A stretch of 64,000 nt of DNA from positions 1 through 64,000 of the forward strand of contig JANXUT010000088.1 in assembly GCA_025356075.1 (NCBI GenBank). Direction: 5' to 3'. This stretch comes from Pseudomonadota bacterium (GTDB lineage Bacteria; Pseudomonadota; Gammaproteobacteria; Steroidobacterales; Steroidobacteraceae). Shown one piece after another: positions 43,711-53,468 of the stretch. A program made the translations under genes and the position numbers. Under the pieces are notes generated by a model that saw only the letters and a program-made list of their open reading frames with translations, was not told the origin of the DNA and did no database searches. Every line of letters begins with the position of its first letter. The stretch's first letter is position 1.

Positions 43711-45216
43711 CTAGAGGGAGCGGAGAAACTCGAGGATGGCCTGTTGTTCGCGGTCCGACAGTCGGTCGAAGCGCTCCACGACACGATTCGCCTCGGACGC
43801 GCCGTAGCGCACCGATTGCGCGTCGGCCTCCGGGTTGTCGCCGCCGCTTGAGCCCGCCGGCGCCGCGTGGTCACGGATCGCGACCATCAGGTCGGTCGTG
43901 CGGCCGTCGTGCAGCAGGAATAGCCGCTGTCCGAGACCCCACAGCGGCGTCGTCCTGAACTCATCCGGACCCGCCGCGCCCTGCGCGATGTTGTCGGCGA
44001 GAGTGGCTCCCATGTGGTGCACGAGGAGGTCCGAGTAAAGGTTCACCGACCTGCCGCGCAAGGCGACGACGTGGGGCCCGATCTCCTCCCGCGGGCTCGA
44101 GGGTCGCGCGACGCCGGGAGTGCGGAACGCAGGCGTGTGGCACATCGCGCAGCCGACGTCCGCGAAGAGCTCGCGGCCGCGCTGCGCCGCTTCCGTGAAC
44201 GGCGCGGGTTGCGGGGCGTCGACGAAGCGCATGAATACGGTGAACATCAGCCACGCCGGCATGATCTTGAGCGGGTCGTTGTAGAGCGGCGCGTCCGCGC
44301 GCGGCGTGTCGAACGGCTCGTAGGCGAGGTTGCAGCCGTCCACCTCGCTCCTCGAAATGGGGAAGAGGTCGTTGCTGATCCCCATTTCAACGTTGTAAGC
44401 CTCGCCCGCGAACATGTTGATGGACGCATTCTGCGCCTTCCAGCCGAAGCGGCTGATCGTGCCGTTGTTGGGCACGATGTTCGGATGCCCGGCGATCCCG
44501 AGTTCGCGCTTCTCATCGAGGTGACTGTTCATGTTGGCGAGGATCGCCCGGTCCTGGATCGATTCGATGAGCCCGAGCCCGAAGAGCTGCAACGGGATCC
44601 GGAACGCGATGTTCCGCTGGGCCATCGCACTCGCGAAGTCGGGCTGGCGCAACGTGCATTCCGGTGCATCGGAGCGATTCTGCATCGTGAAGAGGCTGTG
44701 AACCCCGCCGTCGCGGCTGCCGTCCGGCTTGAACTTGAAGCGCACCTCGCGGAACGGACCCGTCGGCTCCTCGAACGCAGGCACCGTGTTTGTGCCGCCG
44801 AGGCGGTGGGCGATGACCGATGCCGGATTGACCTTTGGCGAGCTGCCGCCGATGCGCGGCTGGAAGTGGCAAGAGAAGCACTGGTCGGCGTTGAACACCG
44901 GCCCCATGCCCGCGGAGTTCACAAGCGCGAGCGGCGAGAACGGATTGTCCGGTCGCGGGTCGATCGGCAGTACCGCCTGCGGCTGTTGCGCGCAGGTGTC
45001 ACAGGTGCCCTCGAGCTCCGAGACCCGCAGCAAGCTCTCGTTGAAGAGCGCGAGCTCGTTGTCGTTGAGGCCCGGCACCGGCTTTGGAATCGTCGAGGCC
45101 GGATTCGGGCGGGGGCCGGGATCGCGCGCATCCGCGCTTGCGACCGTCGAGACGATCACCGTCGAGGCCGTGAGTGCCAACATCACCGAACGAGCAAGTC
45201 GATTGCGAATCCCCAT
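43711..45216 (-). CDS. Dihaem oxidoreductase-like protein (DUF1111)
   Basis: 501 residues with a signal peptide (VMLALTASTVIVSTVASA). Two c-type haem motifs are visible: CFSCH (in FNADQCFSCHFQPRIGG) and CAMCH (in LFADVGCAMCHTPAF). An additional CDTC pair lies near residue 72. The conserved FGLGLIESI, GRFGWK-like (SRFGWKAQNAS) and GRTTDL blocks define DUF1111, described as a thiol-oxidoreductase-like dihaem family distantly related to cytochrome c peroxidase. It is periplasmic; electron donor and substrate are unknown. Confidence 0.88.
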   Translation of the reverse strand: MGIRNRLARSVMLALTASTVIVSTVASADARDPGPRPNPASTIPKPVPGLNDNELALFNESLLRVSELEGTCDTCAQQPQAVLPIDPRPDNPFSPLALVNSAGMGPVFNADQCFSCHFQPRIGGSSPKVNPASVIAHRLGGTNTVPAFEEPTGPFREVRFKFKPDGSRDGGVHSLFTMQNRSDAPECTLRQPDFASAMAQRNIAFRIPLQLFGLGLIESIQDRAILANMNSHLDEKRELGIAGHPNIVPNNGTISRFGWKAQNASINMFAGEAYNVEMGISNDLFPISRSEVDGCNLAYEPFDTPRADAPLYNDPLKIMPAWLMFTVFMRFVDAPQPAPFTEAAQRGRELFADVGCAMCHTPAFRTPGVARPSSPREEIGPHVVALRGRSVNLYSDLLVHHMGATLADNIAQGAAGPDEFRTTPLWGLGQRLFLLHDGRTTDLMVAIRDHAAPAGSSGGDNPEADAQSVRYGASEANRVVERFDRLSDREQQAILEFLRSL

Positions 45217-45520
45217 GTCCCTACACTCCCCTTAAACGCTTGAGTTCCCTTCTTGATGCCGCTCGAGCCATCGCAACGCCACCCGCCTGGGCCGCACCGC
45301 TGGCTATCGAGAGGATCCCCACTAGGTAATACGCAGGCGTCCGGCGCAAACGGACATGCCCCCGCGATACGCTGCTAACTAGCTGGTGGTACTTGGTTTC
45401 TTCCGGACCTGCGCGAGGCCCGGGTGCGACTTAGGCGCGCGGAGGATGCCTCACGCGCGCCAAGTTTCTGCGTCATCCGCCGCCTTGTGCCGCTCCCCGC
45501 GAAGCGGGCACCATCGGGCG
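45217..45520. other. Divergent intergenic region before the ECF sigma gene
   Basis: 304 bp between the DUF1111 gene and the sigma-factor gene, which diverge. It should hold both promoters. I find no near-consensus sigma-70 pair, no clear hairpin and no supported gene; the open frame upstream of 45521 is a read-through extension. Confidence 0.5.
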
Positions 45521-46075
45521 ATGGGAGAACTTACGGAATTGCTGCAGGCCGCCAAAACCGGCGAACCGGGTGCGATCGACCGGGTCATCGCGTTCACGTA
45601 CGGCGAGCTCCACTCCCTCGCTCACCAGCGTCTGCGCGGCTCGCGGGTCGTGACGCTGCTCGATACGACCTCCCTCGTACACGAGTGCTACCTCCGCTTC
45701 GTCAGGGTCGGCGCGCTCGGCACGGAGAATCGCAATCACTTCCTCGCCTACGCGGCACGGGTCATGCGCTCGATCGTCATCGACTTCGTGCGCCAGCGAC
45801 AGGCGGATCGGCGCGGCGGCGGCGACACGCCGGTAACACTCGATACCGGCATTGCGGACCCCGCCTCGGCGGAGGAAACGGATCTCCTGCGCGTCGACGC
45901 CGCGCTCGCGGAGCTCGAGCGCGTGGACCGGCGGTTGGTCGATGTCGTGGAAATGCGCTACTTCGCCGGGCTCACGAACGAGGAGATCGCCGATGCGCTC
46001 GGCGTCACCGAACGGACCGTGCGGCGCGACTGGCAGAAGGCACGGCTCCTCCTGCATCGGGAGCTCGAACCATGA
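45521..46075 (+). CDS. ECF-type RNA polymerase sigma factor
   Basis: 184 residues from the ATG at 45521. Region 2 reads DRVIAFTYGELHSLAHQRLRG ... LVHECYLRFVR ... HFLAYAARVMRSIVIDFVRQRQA; region 4 is LERVDRRLVDVVEMRYFAGLTNEEIADALGVTERTVRRDWQKARLLLHREL. The LVHE(A/C)YLR and DFVR signature belongs to the ECF group common in Acidobacteria and Xanthomonadales-like bacteria that is usually paired with a PknB-type kinase rather than a classical anti-sigma factor. The kinase gene follows 91 bp downstream. Confidence 0.92.
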   Translation: MGELTELLQAAKTGEPGAIDRVIAFTYGELHSLAHQRLRGSRVVTLLDTTSLVHECYLRFVRVGALGTENRNHFLAYAARVMRSIVIDFVRQRQADRRGGGDTPVTLDTGIADPASAEETDLLRVDAALAELERVDRRLVDVVEMRYFAGLTNEEIADALGVTERTVRRDWQKARLLLHRELEP

Positions 46076-46166
46076 CCTGCGCGGTCGCGCGAACGGCGAG
46101 CATGGCCGGTTGACCAAGCGTTTGACGTAATACCCAGTAGCAACCTCGCGGATAGCCTGCCATGGA

Positions 46167-49100
46167 ATGCCCGAACCGGATCGCCGCGTGAACATCACTC
46201 CCGAGCAGTGGGCGGTTCTCTCCGCGCTCCTCGACGAAGCGCTCGAGCTACCGCCCGCCGCACGCGCGGCGTGGGTCGAGTCGCTGCGGGGCCCGAACGC
46301 CTCGCTCAAGGAGGAGCTGGCGCGCCTGCTCGAGCGCCAAGCGCGGATAGAAACCAGCGATTTCCTCGGGACGATCCCGAAGCTCGGCGACGGCGCCGCG
46401 ACCGTGCCACCGGCCGCGGTTCCGGTGGGCACGGCCGTTGGCCCGTACGTGATCGAGCAGGAAATCGGCCGCGGCGGCATGGGGATCGTCTACCGCGCGC
46501 ACCGGGCGGATGGCCTCATCAAGCGTCCCGTGGCGCTCAAGTTGCTGCACCCGGGACTCGCGACGGCGGAACTGCTCGGCCGCTTCGCCCGCGAGCGCGA
46601 CATACTCGCAAGCCTCACGCACCCGAACATCGCCCGACTCTACGATGCGGGCTCGACCGATACCGGCCAGCCGTACATCGCGCTCGAGTACGTCGAGGGG
46701 CTTTCACTCATCGACTATTGCGACGGCCGACGGCTCGCGCTTCGCGAGCGGCTGCGCCTGCTCGTGCAAATCCTGCGAGCGGTGCAGTTCGCGCACACGA
46801 ACCTCGTGATCCACCGCGACCTGAAGCCATCCAACATCCTCGTCACCGCGACTGGCGAGGTTCGGCTCCTCGACTTCGGCATCGCGAAGCCGCTACGCGA
46901 GCACGGTGCCCTCGCAACGGAAGTCACCCAGTTCGGCGGCCGCGCGCTGACGCCCGACTACGCCGCACCCGAGCAGTTGCTGGGTCATGCCGTCTCGACC
47001 GCCAGCGATGTCTATTCGCTCGGCGTCGTGATGTACGAGCTCCTGTGCGGCTGCCGGCCCTACCGCCCGAAGCGCGCGTCGGTCGCGGCGCTTGAGGAAG
47101 CCGTCCTGCTCACGGAACCCGTCCGCCCGAGCCATGCCGCGATCGAGGCGCACGCCGCCGCGGCTCGCGCGTCGACCGTCCGCTCACTTCGGCGTGCACT
47201 CGCAGGTGACCTTGATGCGATTGCGCTCAAGACTCTCCGTAAGTCGCCCTCGGAGCGCTATGCGACGGCCGATGCGTTCGCGCAAGACCTCGAGCGGCAC
47301 CTCGCCGGGGAGCCAGTCCTCGCGCAGCCGGAAAGCAGCTGGTACCGCGCGGGCAAGTTCATCCGGCGCAACGTCTTCGTCGTCGCCGCGACGATGGCCG
47401 TGGTCGTCGCTCTGGCCGCGGGGCTCGGGGTCGCACTGCTGCAGACGAAGCGTGCCAACGAGGAGGCCCGTGTCGCGCGCAGCGTGCAGGCCTTCCTGCA
47501 GGACGTATTCCAGGCCAACTCAAAGTCGAACGTCTCGCCCGCCAAAGCCCAGCAAACGACCGCGCGCGAGCTCCTCGACATAGGCACGTCGAAGATCGAC
47601 GCCGCCCTCGCGGACTCGCCGCGCGCAAAGCTCGAGGTCCTGGAGACGCTCGGCGCGATGCACCACGACCTCGGGCTCGATGACAAGTCGGTCGAGCTCC
47701 TGCAGCGCCGCGTCGACCTGACGCGGCAGTACTACGGCAACGACGACGTCCGTCTCGCCTCGGCGCTCCGAGACCTCAGCCTGTCGCTTGCCGACACCTC
47801 GCGCGTGGGCGAGCGGCCAACGGTCATCACCGAGGGGCTTGCGATCCTCGACCGGGCGGGCGACCGGTCGTCGAACCTGCGCGCCAACCTGCTGGGCGAC
47901 TTCGCCCAGTACTACCTCGAATTCGACCTGCCGAAGGCACTCGGCTACGCGCACGCCAGCAGCCAGATCATGGAAGGCCGGCCGGCGTCCGAGGACGTGC
48001 AGGAGGCGCTCGTCATGGAGGGGACGATCCTCAATTACATGGGACGCTTCGCCGAGGCGGGTGCGCTGCTCGAACGCGCCGTGACCGCGTCGAAGCAGGC
48101 GTTTGGGGATCCGAATCCCCATCTGCCGCATGTCGAGGTCTACCTCGCCGAAGCCCGCTACGGCGCGGGCGACTTTGCCGGCGCCGAGCAGGCATACCGG
48201 TCCGCGTTCAAGGTCGGCGCCGACTCGCTCGGACCCTCGCACGTCGACACGCTCGGCTGCGAGGCGCGGCTCGGCAATTTCCTGGCCCGCACCGGACGGC
48301 CGCGCGAGGGAGTCGATGTGCTCAGGGACGCGCACGAGCGGTCCGTCGCGACGCTGCCGGCGGATGATCCGGTTAACCTGCCAATTGTCCGCGAGCTCTA
48401 CGGCTGGGAACTTGCCCGCCTCGGGCCGTTCGAGAAAGGCTACGCGCTGCTCACGGACGCGACCCTGGCGTGGCAGCGCCGTGACCCGAAATCCTCCTGG
48501 GTGCTGTCGGCGCTGGAGCGCTCGGCCTACGTGCTCGTCGATTCGGGAAGCTACGACACCGCCCGGGACCTCCTCGACCAGGCAAGCCGTGTTCGCGCCG
48601 CGCTCAAGGACGAGACGACCTATCCGAATGGCAATGCCACGGCGCGGATCCACCTGGCGCTTGCGCTCGGCGATTGGCGGGCGGCGGATGAGGCGGCGGC
48701 GCACTTCCGGCAGCCCGTAACGGCACCCGGTGGGACGTCACTGCCGGCACTCGATCTTGCGCTGTCGCGGGCCGAGATCGCGCTGGCCCGCGGCGACTAT
48801 GCGGGCGCGCAGACACTGGCCGCGACGACGCGCTCCGCTATCGTCGGCGGCACCAAGCGCCAGTACCTGCGTGAGTACGAAGGGCGCGCGTTGCTGCTGG
48901 AGGGCTCGGCGCTCCTGGGTGCTGGCGCACGCGACAGCGCTCTGCCGCTCCTGCAGGTGGCGGATGCGCTCTACCTGGATCTGCTCGACCCGCCGACGAG
49001 CCTGCAGGTTGCCCGTGCCCATTTCACTCTGGCGCGGTGCCTGCGCGCGCTCGGCCGGCCGGGCGAAGCTGCGCCGCTGCTCGCTCAGGCGGCGGCGATC

Positions 49101-49187
49101 TTCCGCCAGCACCCCGTGCTCGGGGCGCAATGGCGCAAGTCACTTGAGGCCGCGAGCCACGAACCGCTCGGTGCGCGCGCTACCTGA
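46167..49187 (+). CDS. PknB-type Ser/Thr kinase with transmembrane segment and TPR sensor
   Basis: 1006 residues. The kinase domain (about 94-380) has the glycine loop GRGGMGIVYR (101-110), K125, the catalytic HRDLKPSN (H216-D218) and DFG (236-238), with an APE variant (AAPEQ). One membrane helix lies near residues 403-425. The C-terminal 550 residues are predicted TPR-like helices (repeated 'ALLERAV', 'GAEQAYRSAFKVG', 'ARTGRPREGVDVL' units) probably outside the cytoplasm. An N-terminal approximately 80-residue acidic segment may contact the sigma factor. Together with the ECF gene it forms a likely membrane signal-transduction pair. Confidence 0.92.
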   Translation: MPEPDRRVNITPEQWAVLSALLDEALELPPAARAAWVESLRGPNASLKEELARLLERQARIETSDFLGTIPKLGDGAATVPPAAVPVGTAVGPYVIEQEIGRGGMGIVYRAHRADGLIKRPVALKLLHPGLATAELLGRFARERDILASLTHPNIARLYDAGSTDTGQPYIALEYVEGLSLIDYCDGRRLALRERLRLLVQILRAVQFAHTNLVIHRDLKPSNILVTATGEVRLLDFGIAKPLREHGALATEVTQFGGRALTPDYAAPEQLLGHAVSTASDVYSLGVVMYELLCGCRPYRPKRASVAALEEAVLLTEPVRPSHAAIEAHAAAARASTVRSLRRALAGDLDAIALKTLRKSPSERYATADAFAQDLERHLAGEPVLAQPESSWYRAGKFIRRNVFVVAATMAVVVALAAGLGVALLQTKRANEEARVARSVQAFLQDVFQANSKSNVSPAKAQQTTARELLDIGTSKIDAALADSPRAKLEVLETLGAMHHDLGLDDKSVELLQRRVDLTRQYYGNDDVRLASALRDLSLSLADTSRVGERPTVITEGLAILDRAGDRSSNLRANLLGDFAQYYLEFDLPKALGYAHASSQIMEGRPASEDVQEALVMEGTILNYMGRFAEAGALLERAVTASKQAFGDPNPHLPHVEVYLAEARYGAGDFAGAEQAYRSAFKVGADSLGPSHVDTLGCEARLGNFLARTGRPREGVDVLRDAHERSVATLPADDPVNLPIVRELYGWELARLGPFEKGYALLTDATLAWQRRDPKSSWVLSALERSAYVLVDSGSYDTARDLLDQASRVRAALKDETTYPNGNATARIHLALALGDWRAADEAAAHFRQPVTAPGGTSLPALDLALSRAEIALARGDYAGAQTLAATTRSAIVGGTKRQYLREYEGRALLLEGSALLGAGARDSALPLLQVADALYLDLLDPPTSLQVARAHFTLARCLRALGRPGEAAPLLAQAAAIFRQHPVLGAQWRKSLEAASHEPLGARAT

Positions 49188-49741
49188 GGACTGTGCCGGG
49201 CCACGGCCGGGATCGAGTCGCGTTGCGGTCGGCTCGACGCACGGCCCGAGGGTAGCGCGCTGGCGTGAAGGCGGCGACGCCGATGATCGCGTTCAAGACC
49301 GCCGGGCTTGCTCGGGTCGACGCGGTTCGCACTCACCCGTGTTTCCAGCAGCGGCCGCTGTCGCGCCGACACGCTATGTTAAATGGATCAGTCGCCGCGC
49401 CACTGGAAAACGCCTGCGGCGGCGCCGTCCGATCGCGCGAAATCGCACGAGCTCCCGTTCGCCATCAGGGAAAGCTGGCGCGTTCGGTGTTTGATTCAGC
49501 GCTTGCTCGTTCGCTGTTTGATTGATTCGCTCGAAGCACGAGACGATTCGGTGCAGGAAGCGTGAACGTCGTCACGTCACTCGCAATGACACGTTGTCTT
49601 TGCCCGGAATTCATCCGATTCCTCATTGTTGCAAGGTGCCGCGCTTGTTGAGCTACGTGCGAGCGAGAATGCACACGCGGCACGGATGGACCGCTACATG
49701 GGGAACAGTCAGACAACGCCTACGCGCGTGGGCGGCGCCGC
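49188..49741. other. Long intergenic region with an imperfect direct repeat
   Basis: 554 bp with lower GC than its surroundings and no supported gene. Two 18-bp copies (CGTTCGGTGTTTGATTCA at 49481-49498, CGTTCGCTGTTTGATTGA at 49508-49525) match at 16 of 18 positions with a 27-bp period. It presumably contains the promoter of the EAL/sigma-54-activator operon; a remnant of a lost gene is also possible. Confidence 0.5.
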
Positions 49742-50710
49742 ATGACCGCGGCGCTGCGACGCCTCGGTCGCGTGGTGCTCCTGTCGGAGCGCCGCGCAGC
49801 CAAGTCCGCGACGTGGGGACCTGAGCTCGAGCGCGTGCTGGCCGGGCGCACGCTCGGCGTCGCGTACCAGCCGATCCTTCGGCAGCAGACGGCGAGTGGG
49901 CAGGGCTCGCGCTGGTGCATCTCGGGCACCGAAGCGCTGCTGCGCGCCCGGGCGGACCGGCGACCGGCGCTGCGGCCGGACAAGCTCCTGCCCGTCATCG
50001 CGCGCGCGGGACTCATGCACTGCATCTTCCAGTTCGTGCTCGCCGAGACGCTCGCGGCGACGCGCACGTGGGAGCGCGACGCGGGACTCAGGCTCGACTT
50101 GTCCGTGAACCTGCACGCGACGGCGCTGCTCGATGACGACCTGCCGCGGTTCCTCCTGGATCTCCTCGACGCCGTCGGGTGCCAACCGCAGCGCCTGACA
50201 CTCGAGCTGACCGAGAGCACGCCGATCGCGGACCTGCAGCGCGCCGCGGCCAATGCGCGACTGCTGCGACGGAATGGCATCCGCCTCGCGCTCGATGACT
50301 TCGGCGTCGGGTTCTCGACAGCCACGCGGCTCGCGTGGATCGAGTGCGACGAGCTCAAGATCGATCGAGCGGTTATTCAGGGCATGGAGCACTGCGAGGA
50401 GCAGCGCTACCTGGTCGAGCACCTGCTGTCGCTCGCGCACGCGCACGGCATGACGGCGTGCGCGGAAGGCGTCGAGACGGAATCGGCGCTACAGATGCTG
50501 GGAAGCCTCGGCTGCGACCGCGTGCAGGGGTACCTCATCGCCCGGCCCGTCGAGGCGCACGCAATCCCGGCGCTCACTCAGGAGTGGCGCTCCCGCAGCG
50601 CCGCCTGGCAGCCGTCGGGATCGATTCAGATGACCCTGCCCGGCCTCGCGGTGGAGTCGGATGTGGTGGCGGGATACTGGCCTGGGGCAGCGGTCGATGG
50701 CAGCACCTGA
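49742..50710 (+). CDS. EAL-domain cyclic-di-GMP phosphodiesterase
   Basis: 322 residues, a single EAL domain with a short N-terminal extension. Catalytic signatures are intact: GTEALLR (EAL), NLHATAL (metal Asn), LTLELTEST (Glu), [12 protein letters not shown] (DDFG), ELKIDRAVI (Lys) and AEGVET. It should hydrolyse c-di-GMP to pGpG in the cytoplasm. No sensory domain is visible. The gene overlaps the following sigma-54 activator gene by 14 bp, so c-di-GMP turnover and sigma-54 control are encoded together. Confidence 0.92.
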   Translation: MTAALRRLGRVVLLSERRAAKSATWGPELERVLAGRTLGVAYQPILRQQTASGQGSRWCISGTEALLRARADRRPALRPDKLLPVIARAGLMHCIFQFVLAETLAATRTWERDAGLRLDLSVNLHATALLDDDLPRFLLDLLDAVGCQPQRLTLELTESTPIADLQRAAANARLLRRNGIRLALDDFGVGFSTATRLAWIECDELKIDRAVIQGMEHCEEQRYLVEHLLSLAHAHGMTACAEGVETESALQMLGSLGCDRVQGYLIARPVEAHAIPALTQEWRSRSAAWQPSGSIQMTLPGLAVESDVVAGYWPGAAVDGST

Positions 50711-51788
50711 ACTGAGGCACACCCGGGCGGTTCTGCGCGCCTCGAACGACGGCCTCGAGGACTCGCGCCGCGTGATCGTCAGTCACCCGACGGGCCGGAA
50801 TCCGGCGGTCCAACGCGTCCGCGAGCAGATCGGGCAGGTCGCGCAGTTCGACACGACGGTCCTCATCACCGGCGAATCGGGGACGGGCAAGGAAGGAGTC
50901 GCGCGCGAGCTTCACGCGCACTCCCGGCGGCGACAGGGACCGTTCGTACCGGTCAACTGCGGCGCGATTCCGGCGGAGCTCCTCGAGAGCGAGCTGTTCG
51001 GGCACGAAAAGGGCGCGTTCACGGGTGCCATCAGCATGCGCAAGGGTCGCTTTGAGCTCGCCCAGGGCGGCACGCTGTTGCTCGATGAGATTGCCGAAAT
51101 GAGCCCGGTCATGCAGGTGAAGCTGCTGCGGGTTCTGCAGGAGCGCGTGATCGAGCGCGTCGGCAGCTGCGATGCGCGCCCGTGCGACGTGCGCATCGTT
51201 GCCGCGACCAACCGGGACCTCAAGGCGGAGGTCGCGGCCGGACGATTCCGCACCGATCTTTACTACCGCCTCAACGTGTTCCCGATCGAGCTGCCGCCGC
51301 TGCGCTCGCGTAGCGATGATCTGCCACTCCTAGTCGAGGACCTCAACCTGCGCCTGTCCTCGCGCGGCTTCTCGCCGGTCGTCTTCAGCGACGCCGCCTC
51401 GGCGGAGCTCGAGTCGCACCCGTGGGACGGCAACGTCCGGGAGCTAGAGAACCTGATGGAGCGCATCTCGGTGACCACCTGTGGCCGCACGGTGACCGTC
51501 GCGGATTTGCCGTTCGGGCGCCACGACGAGCACGCGGCGAGCTCAAGTACCGCACCGACCGTGCCGGTTGCGCTCCGATTTGCCCGCTCGGCGACCGAGC
51601 GCCTGCACGTCGAGCTGCCGGAGCAGGGACTCAACCTGCGCGATACGCTCGCCCGGATCGAGCACGACCTCATCGGAACGGCGCTGGAGCGCTCCGACGG
51701 CGTGGTCGCCCACGCGGCGCGGTTGCTCGGCATCGGGCGAACCACCCTCCTCGAGAAGCTCAGGCGCGACCCCCAATCGGACGGCTAG
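50697..51788 (+). CDS. Sigma-54-dependent transcriptional activator (AAA+/Fis)
   Basis: 363 residues from the ATG at 50697. The central AAA+ domain has Walker A GESGTGKE, the sigma-54 contact loop KGAFTGA, Walker [24 protein letters not shown] and [15 protein letters not shown] Fis-type helix-turn-helix ends the protein ([22 protein letters not shown]). The N-terminal part is only about 45 residues, so no receiver, PAS or GAF domain is present. FleQ/FlrC-like regulators have related cores. With the overlapping EAL gene, a link to motility or biofilm switching is plausible but not shown. Confidence 0.9.
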   Translation: MAAPELRHTRAVLRASNDGLEDSRRVIVSHPTGRNPAVQRVREQIGQVAQFDTTVLITGESGTGKEGVARELHAHSRRRQGPFVPVNCGAIPAELLESELFGHEKGAFTGAISMRKGRFELAQGGTLLLDEIAEMSPVMQVKLLRVLQERVIERVGSCDARPCDVRIVAATNRDLKAEVAAGRFRTDLYYRLNVFPIELPPLRSRSDDLPLLVEDLNLRLSSRGFSPVVFSDAASAELESHPWDGNVRELENLMERISVTTCGRTVTVADLPFGRHDEHAASSSTAPTVPVALRFARSATERLHVELPEQGLNLRDTLARIEHDLIGTALERSDGVVAHAARLLGIGRTTLLEKLRRDPQSDG

Positions 51789-51968
51789 GCCGACCGCGCG
51801 CGAGCGGGCGACACGTCGCCGTCGACGCCGGGATCGGCCGGCAGCTCCGACCTGAGACGCTCCCTCGGCCGAGCCCCGTGGCCGCGCCGCCGTTCGCCGA
51901 ATTCAGTGTATGTTGGCGCTCCGATGAACCGGCGGTCGGCCGGTTCGCAGGCAACGGGGAGAACTCAG

Positions 51969-52478
51969 ATGCGCGTCCCGATGAAGGTGCTGCTCGCGTG
52001 GCTGGTGCTCGGGGCGGCCGCCGCCTGCTCGCCGTCGGATACGACGCACCCGGCGGACGCCGGTGCCGCGGCGGCCGAAGCGGCGATCAGGGCCGGTACG
52101 ACCGCGTGGAACGACGCCTACAACGCGGGCGATGTCGAGAAGATCGTGGCCCTCTACTCCGAGGACACCGTGGTGATGCCACCTTACGTGCCGGCAATTT
52201 CCGGGCGCGATGCCCTCAAGGCCTACCTGACCAAGGACATGGCTGCGGCGAAGACGGCGGGTCTCGTGGCCAAGGACGGGACCAGTAGCGTCGGGGTATC
52301 CGGGGACCTCGCCTGGCATGCAGGCTCCTCCTCGGTCGTGGACGCGGCCGGAAAGACCGTCGAAACCGGGAGCTACATCGAGGTCTGGCGGCGAACGAAC
52401 GGCCAGTGGCGCATGGTCCGCGATATCTGGAACGACGACGCGCCGCCCGCAACTCCCGCGGGCACGCCGGGCGGCTGA
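51969..52478 (+). CDS. DUF4440/SnoaL-like (NTF2 fold) lipoprotein
   Basis: 169 residues from the ATG at 51969, with GGGGAG about 8 bases upstream. MRVPMKVLLAWLVLGAAAAC is a lipoprotein signal with Cys at the end. The mature domain is NTF2-like: IRAGTTAWNDAYNAGDVEKIVALYSEDTVVMPPYVPAISGRDALKAYL, and IEVWRRTNGQWRMVRDIWNDD at the end. Such DUF4440 proteins bind small ligands in a cone-shaped pocket; the ligand here is unknown. It is convergent with dgcA. Confidence 0.83.
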   Translation: MRVPMKVLLAWLVLGAAAACSPSDTTHPADAGAAAAEAAIRAGTTAWNDAYNAGDVEKIVALYSEDTVVMPPYVPAISGRDALKAYLTKDMAAAKTAGLVAKDGTSSVGVSGDLAWHAGSSSVVDAAGKTVETGSYIEVWRRTNGQWRMVRDIWNDDAPPATPAGTPGG

Positions 52479-52490
52479 CGCCTGCGCCGG

Positions 52491-53468
52491 TCAGCCCCAG
52501 ACGGCGGCTGGCGGCGGTTCGACGCGCCCGCGCGAGTAGGCGAGCCCGGGGATCCGGTCGCGCTTCAACAGCAGCGGGCCGTCGATATCGACGAGATCGA
52601 CGAGGCAGCCGACGACGAATGCGGGAGCGATCGCGAGCGAGCTCCCCGCCATGCAGCCGACCATTAGGCCGAGTCCCCGCTCGCGGGCGGCACGGGCGAG
52701 TTCGAGCGCATGGCTCAAGCCCCCCGTCTTGTCGAGCTTGATGTTGATGACCTGGTAGCGCCTGGCCGCCGCTTCGAATTCACCGAGGTGCAGGCACGAT
52801 TCGTCCGCGCCGAGCGGCACGGGCGAGCGGTAGCCCTCGAGCCCCTCGTCGGCGCCCCGCGGCAGCGGCTGCTCGATCATCTCGACACCGAGGTCCGCGA
52901 AGGCGGGCGCGAGTTTCTTCAGCGTGGCGAGGTCCCAGCCCTGGTTCGCATCGACGACGAGACGCGCGTCCGGCCGTGCGCCGCGAATCGCCCGGATGCG
53001 CTCGAGCGGCTGGTGGCCATCGAGTTTCACTTTGAGGAGCGGATACTCCCCCGCCGCCGCGGCATGGCTCGCCATGATCTCGGGTGTCGCTTCGATCCCG
53101 ATCGTAAACACGGTCGTCAGCGGCTTCGGCGTGACCCCGGTGAGGGCCCAGATGCTGCGACCCGATGACTTCGCCTCGAGATCCCATAGCGCGCAGTCGA
53201 TCGCGTTGCGGGCGCCGCCCGGCGGCAGCAACTTGTCGAGGGCGACCCGATCGATCCCTGCGCTGATGCGCTTGGAGACAGCCTCGATCTCGGCCGTCAT
53301 GCTGACGGCGGTTTCGTTCGCGTAGAAGACGCCGAGCGCTTCGCCCCGCCCGACGATGCCATCGCGGGATAGCTCGACGACGACCGAATCAAACGCCGTC
53401 CATTCGCGCCCCGTGATCCGAAACGGCCGTGACACCGGCCACGTCTCGGTGTGGATGCTGAAGTTCAC
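52491..53468 (-). CDS. dgcA: N-acetyl-D-glutamate racemase DgcA / dipeptide-epimerase-like enolase-superfamily enzyme
   Basis: 325 residues from the GTG at 53468, which overlaps the dgcN stop by four bases. It is a muconate-lactonising-type enolase-superfamily enzyme: KVKLDG (first catalytic Lys), VVDANQGW, MIEQPLPRG and LGADES for the Mg site, and INIKLDKTGG with the opposing Lys. Such proteins were annotated L-Ala-D/L-Glu epimerases. When paired with DgcN they are described as racemising N-acetyl-D-Glu to N-acetyl-L-Glu in D-glutamate catabolism. The pairing here supports that role; dipeptide epimerisation remains the alternative. Confidence 0.85.
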   Translation of the reverse strand: MNFSIHTETWPVSRPFRITGREWTAFDSVVVELSRDGIVGRGEALGVFYANETAVSMTAEIEAVSKRISAGIDRVALDKLLPPGGARNAIDCALWDLEAKSSGRSIWALTGVTPKPLTTVFTIGIEATPEIMASHAAAAGEYPLLKVKLDGHQPLERIRAIRGARPDARLVVDANQGWDLATLKKLAPAFADLGVEMIEQPLPRGADEGLEGYRSPVPLGADESCLHLGEFEAAARRYQVINIKLDKTGGLSHALELARAARERGLGLMVGCMAGSSLAIAPAFVVGCLVDLVDIDGPLLLKRDRIPGLAYSRGRVEPPPAAVWG

